The notes below the pieces were generated by a model, which saw nothing but the letters and a program-made list of their open reading frames with translations, had not been told where the DNA came from and ran no database searches. Shown here in pieces: positions 9,461 through 11,105 of a stretch of 11,105 nt of DNA. Within the stretch, counting starts at the first letter, position 1; every line of letters begins with the position of its first letter. The translations under genes were made by a program, and so were the position numbers. The stretch comes from Phycisphaerales bacterium. GTDB lineage: Bacteria; Planctomycetota; Phycisphaerae; Sedimentisphaerales; Anaerohalosphaeraceae. Location of the stretch: contig DSDH01000592.1 of NCBI GenBank assembly GCA_011055475.1, positions 1 through 11,105 on the forward strand. The letters are read 5' to 3'.

Positions 9461-9518
9461 GCGGCCCGGACCTGGTAGGCTCATGGCGGCGTGGCCGCAC
9501 GCCCGCCGGAGGTGATCC

Positions 9519-10265
9519 ATGCCGGACAAACGCAAACATCGCGGACCGCATCCCGACGACCGCACCCTGTTCGCGCCGGACCAGTGGGCCGGGTTGCGGG
9601 GGGCGGTCCGGGACTACTCGACCCTGCTGACGTGGGGCTACGCACCGGCCGGGGCGCTCAAGCTGGTGGGCGATCACTTTCGCCTGGTGCGGCGGCAGCG
9701 ACTGGCGGTGATGCGGGCCGCGTGCGGCGAGCCGCAGCGGAAAAGCCGACGGTCGCGGCGGATCGAGCTACGACAACTCGCCGGACAGGAGGTGGTGATC
9801 GACGGCTATAACCTTCTGATCACCGTCGAAGCGCACCTGGCCGGGGGCGTGATCCTGCGGGGACGGGATGGGTGCCTGCGCGACTTGGCGGGGATGCACG
9901 GCTCGTACCGCCGGGTGGAGGAGACGGTGCCCGCCCTGCGGCGGATCGGGGAGGCCCTGGCGGGTTTGCGGCCGGCCTCGGTCCATTGGCTGCTGGATCG
10001 GCCCGTGTCGAACTCCGGGCGGCTCAAGGGGATGATCGAGTCGCTGGCCGCCGAGCACGGCTGGCCGTGGCGCGTCGCGCTAAGCGAGTGCACCGACCAC
10101 GACTTGGCCGCCTGCCAGGGGCCCATCGTCACCAGCGACAGCGCCGTGCTCGACCGCTGCGGACCGTGGTGCAACCTGGCGGCGTACATCGTGGAGCACT
10201 GTCCCCGCTCAGAGCCGATCATCGACCTGAGCGGCGAGGGCGATGCACTCCCGGAACCACATTAG
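9519..10265 (+). CDS. DUF434/DUF5616-family protein, possible PIN/NYN-like nuclease
   Basis: A 248-residue cytoplasmic protein recognised as the DUF434 family from its opening PDKRKHRGPHPDD, LKLVGDHF and LRGRDGCLRDLAG stretches. No function is established for the family to my knowledge. The N-terminal third (about 10-70) is helical and basic and matches DUF434. The rest contains DGYN (95-98), RDGCLRD near Asp117, LLDRPVSNSG (Asp160) and TSDSAVLD (Asp207, Asp212). Aspartates after hydrophobic strands in this order recall the metal site of PIN/NYN ribonucleases such as YacP; this is inference. The start is firm: GGAGGTGATC (9508-9517), a ten-base complement of the usual 16S rRNA 3' end, lies just before ATG 9519. 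It is divergent from der and ends 28 bp from the convergent dockerin-type gene. Confidence 0.9.
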   Translation: MPDKRKHRGPHPDDRTLFAPDQWAGLRGAVRDYSTLLTWGYAPAGALKLVGDHFRLVRRQRLAVMRAACGEPQRKSRRSRRIELRQLAGQEVVIDGYNLLITVEAHLAGGVILRGRDGCLRDLAGMHGSYRRVEETVPALRRIGEALAGLRPASVHWLLDRPVSNSGRLKGMIESLAAEHGWPWRVALSECTDHDLAACQGPIVTSDSAVLDRCGPWCNLAAYIVEHCPRSEPIIDLSGEGDALPEPH

Positions 10266-10293
10266 GACGCCGCTCCGTGATTGTCGCGGTCCG

Positions 10294-11105
10294 TCACTTG
10301 GGCCAGTCGGCCGGGCAGGGCTGCAGCCAATAGGACGCCAAGTGGGCGAAGTCGGCGACGTCCACCGCGCCGTCGCCGTCCAGGTCCGCCGTCAGCGCCG
10401 GCGACGGCGGCTGCATCATCCATTCATCCACCAGCCAGAGCAGATCGTCCAGGTCGACCACGCATGGCTCATACAGACCGGGCGCCCCCGGATCGACAAT
10501 GATCCCGTTGCTCCACAGGTCGTTGTCGCCCCGTTGGCCGTCGACAAAGTGCAGCACGATCCGACGGCCGAATATCTCCGCGCCGGTCTGGCCATCGTAC
10601 ATGAACGCGTACCAGTGCGGCGCCGGCTGGGCGTGCGTCGGACCGTACTTGTAATACACCTCGGGCGCCGAGCCGGGCGGCAAGTCCAGCGTCACCGTCG
10701 TCGATCCGCCGATCGGCAGACCCATGACCGTAAAGCCGATGAAATCAAAGACGAAGTTCCAATCGTCCGGCACATCCGGCGGCGAGGGATTGTCCTGGAC
10801 GCCCACGTTGCCCAGCATGACGTCGTTCGGACACGCGACCGTGACGTAGGCGTAGTCGTTGTTCGTGTGAAACGATGCCACGTTGTCCTGTTGGCTGTCG
10901 GGAATGCCGTCACCGTTGCCGTCATAGCCGGGGTCGCTGCCATCCGGCCCGGCTTCCAGGGCATCGGGGATCCCATCATGGTCTTCATCCGATCCCCGCC
11001 GGATGAAGTAGGTGATCTTGTCCTCCCGCTCGTGCACGGCGTGCAGGCCTCCGGCCATGTCCGCGGCCACGTCGAGCTCGTGGAAGGCGCCGGCGCGAGC
11101 GGTCA
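10294..11105 (-). CDS. C-terminal part of a secreted Ca-repeat / choice-of-anchor U / dockerin-like protein (5' end off window)
   Basis: The frame is open to the right edge, so the first residues of this 269-residue fragment are internal and the signal peptide is not seen. In order: calcium-binding thrombospondin-type-3-like repeats (DEDHDGIPDALE, DGNGDGIPD) at about 40-70; a domain like 'choice-of-anchor U' with VMGLPIGGSTTVTL, YYKYGPT, PHWYAFMYDG, IVLHFVDGQRGDNDLWSNG and IVDPG; and a C-terminal dockerin-like segment. That segment has one complete EF-hand loop (DLDGDGAVD) before FAHLASYWL. The matching first half (CVVDLDDLLWLVDEWM) lacks the DxDxDG loop. Such proteins are exported or surface-bound; neither ligand nor anchoring partner is visible. 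The gene converges on the DUF434 gene with a 28-bp gap and no clear terminator. A GTG at 11070 and an ATG at 11058 lie in frame, but open sequence on both sides makes them unlikely starts. Confidence 0.85.
   Translation of the reverse strand, partial: TARAGAFHELDVAADMAGGLHAVHEREDKITYFIRRGSDEDHDGIPDALEAGPDGSDPGYDGNGDGIPDSQQDNVASFHTNNDYAYVTVACPNDVMLGNVGVQDNPSPPDVPDDWNFVFDFIGFTVMGLPIGGSTTVTLDLPPGSAPEVYYKYGPTHAQPAPHWYAFMYDGQTGAEIFGRRIVLHFVDGQRGDNDLWSNGIIVDPGAPGLYEPCVVDLDDLLWLVDEWMMQPPSPALTADLDGDGAVDVADFAHLASYWLQPCPADWPK

Noticed and set aside
9342..9677. Upstream extension of der by about 112 codons
   Set aside because: It would overlap the divergent gene and add a low-complexity Arg-rich segment; the family starts at MAIPVVAIVGR and a ribosome binding site lies before 9341.

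Overview
The window is GC-rich, densely coded bacterial chromosome and most likely comes from a planctomycete of the Phycisphaerae/Sedimentisphaerales type. The lineage call rests on style: a secreted protein ending in a dockerin-like segment of the kind common in that group, a choice-of-anchor U type domain, an exported transglutaminase-like protein, and a DUF434-family protein. No rRNA, tRNA, CRISPR array, transposase or phage gene was seen, so this looks like ordinary chromosome and not a mobile island.

Layout from left to right. Positions 1-2651 (minus) hold a large membrane sensor histidine kinase, cut off by the left edge: a DctB-like periplasmic sensor, two PAS domains, HisKA and HATPase. 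A 325-bp divergent gap follows, containing a near-consensus sigma-70-type promoter with a dyad just upstream. Positions 2977-4431 (plus) encode a secreted transglutaminase-like protein with an intact Cys-His-Asp triad. Facing it on the minus strand is a tight cluster, transcribed 7884 to 4582: a CstA-family transporter (probably for pyruvate or a related small carboxylate), an unrecognised protein with three CxxC motifs, and a lipoprotein form of protein-L-isoaspartate O-methyltransferase. Upstream of the cluster, also minus, is the ribosome-assembly GTPase Der/EngA (8028-9341). Divergent from der is a DUF434-family protein (9519-10265, plus) whose conserved acidic residues resemble a PIN/NYN nuclease site. 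The right edge (10294-11105, minus) is the C-terminal part of a secreted Ca-binding-repeat, anchor-U, dockerin-like protein.

How the genes may work together: the cstA, CxxC-protein and pcm genes are separated by only 20 and 37 bp, and a candidate promoter lies in front of cstA, so they are probably one operon. The kinase's sensor region resembles carboxylate sensors and a carboxylate transporter lies about 3.5 kb away, but nothing in the sequence links them. No clearly new multi-gene system is visible. The most unusual items are the exported methyltransferase, the orphan CxxC protein between it and cstA, and the nuclease-like residues of the DUF434 protein.
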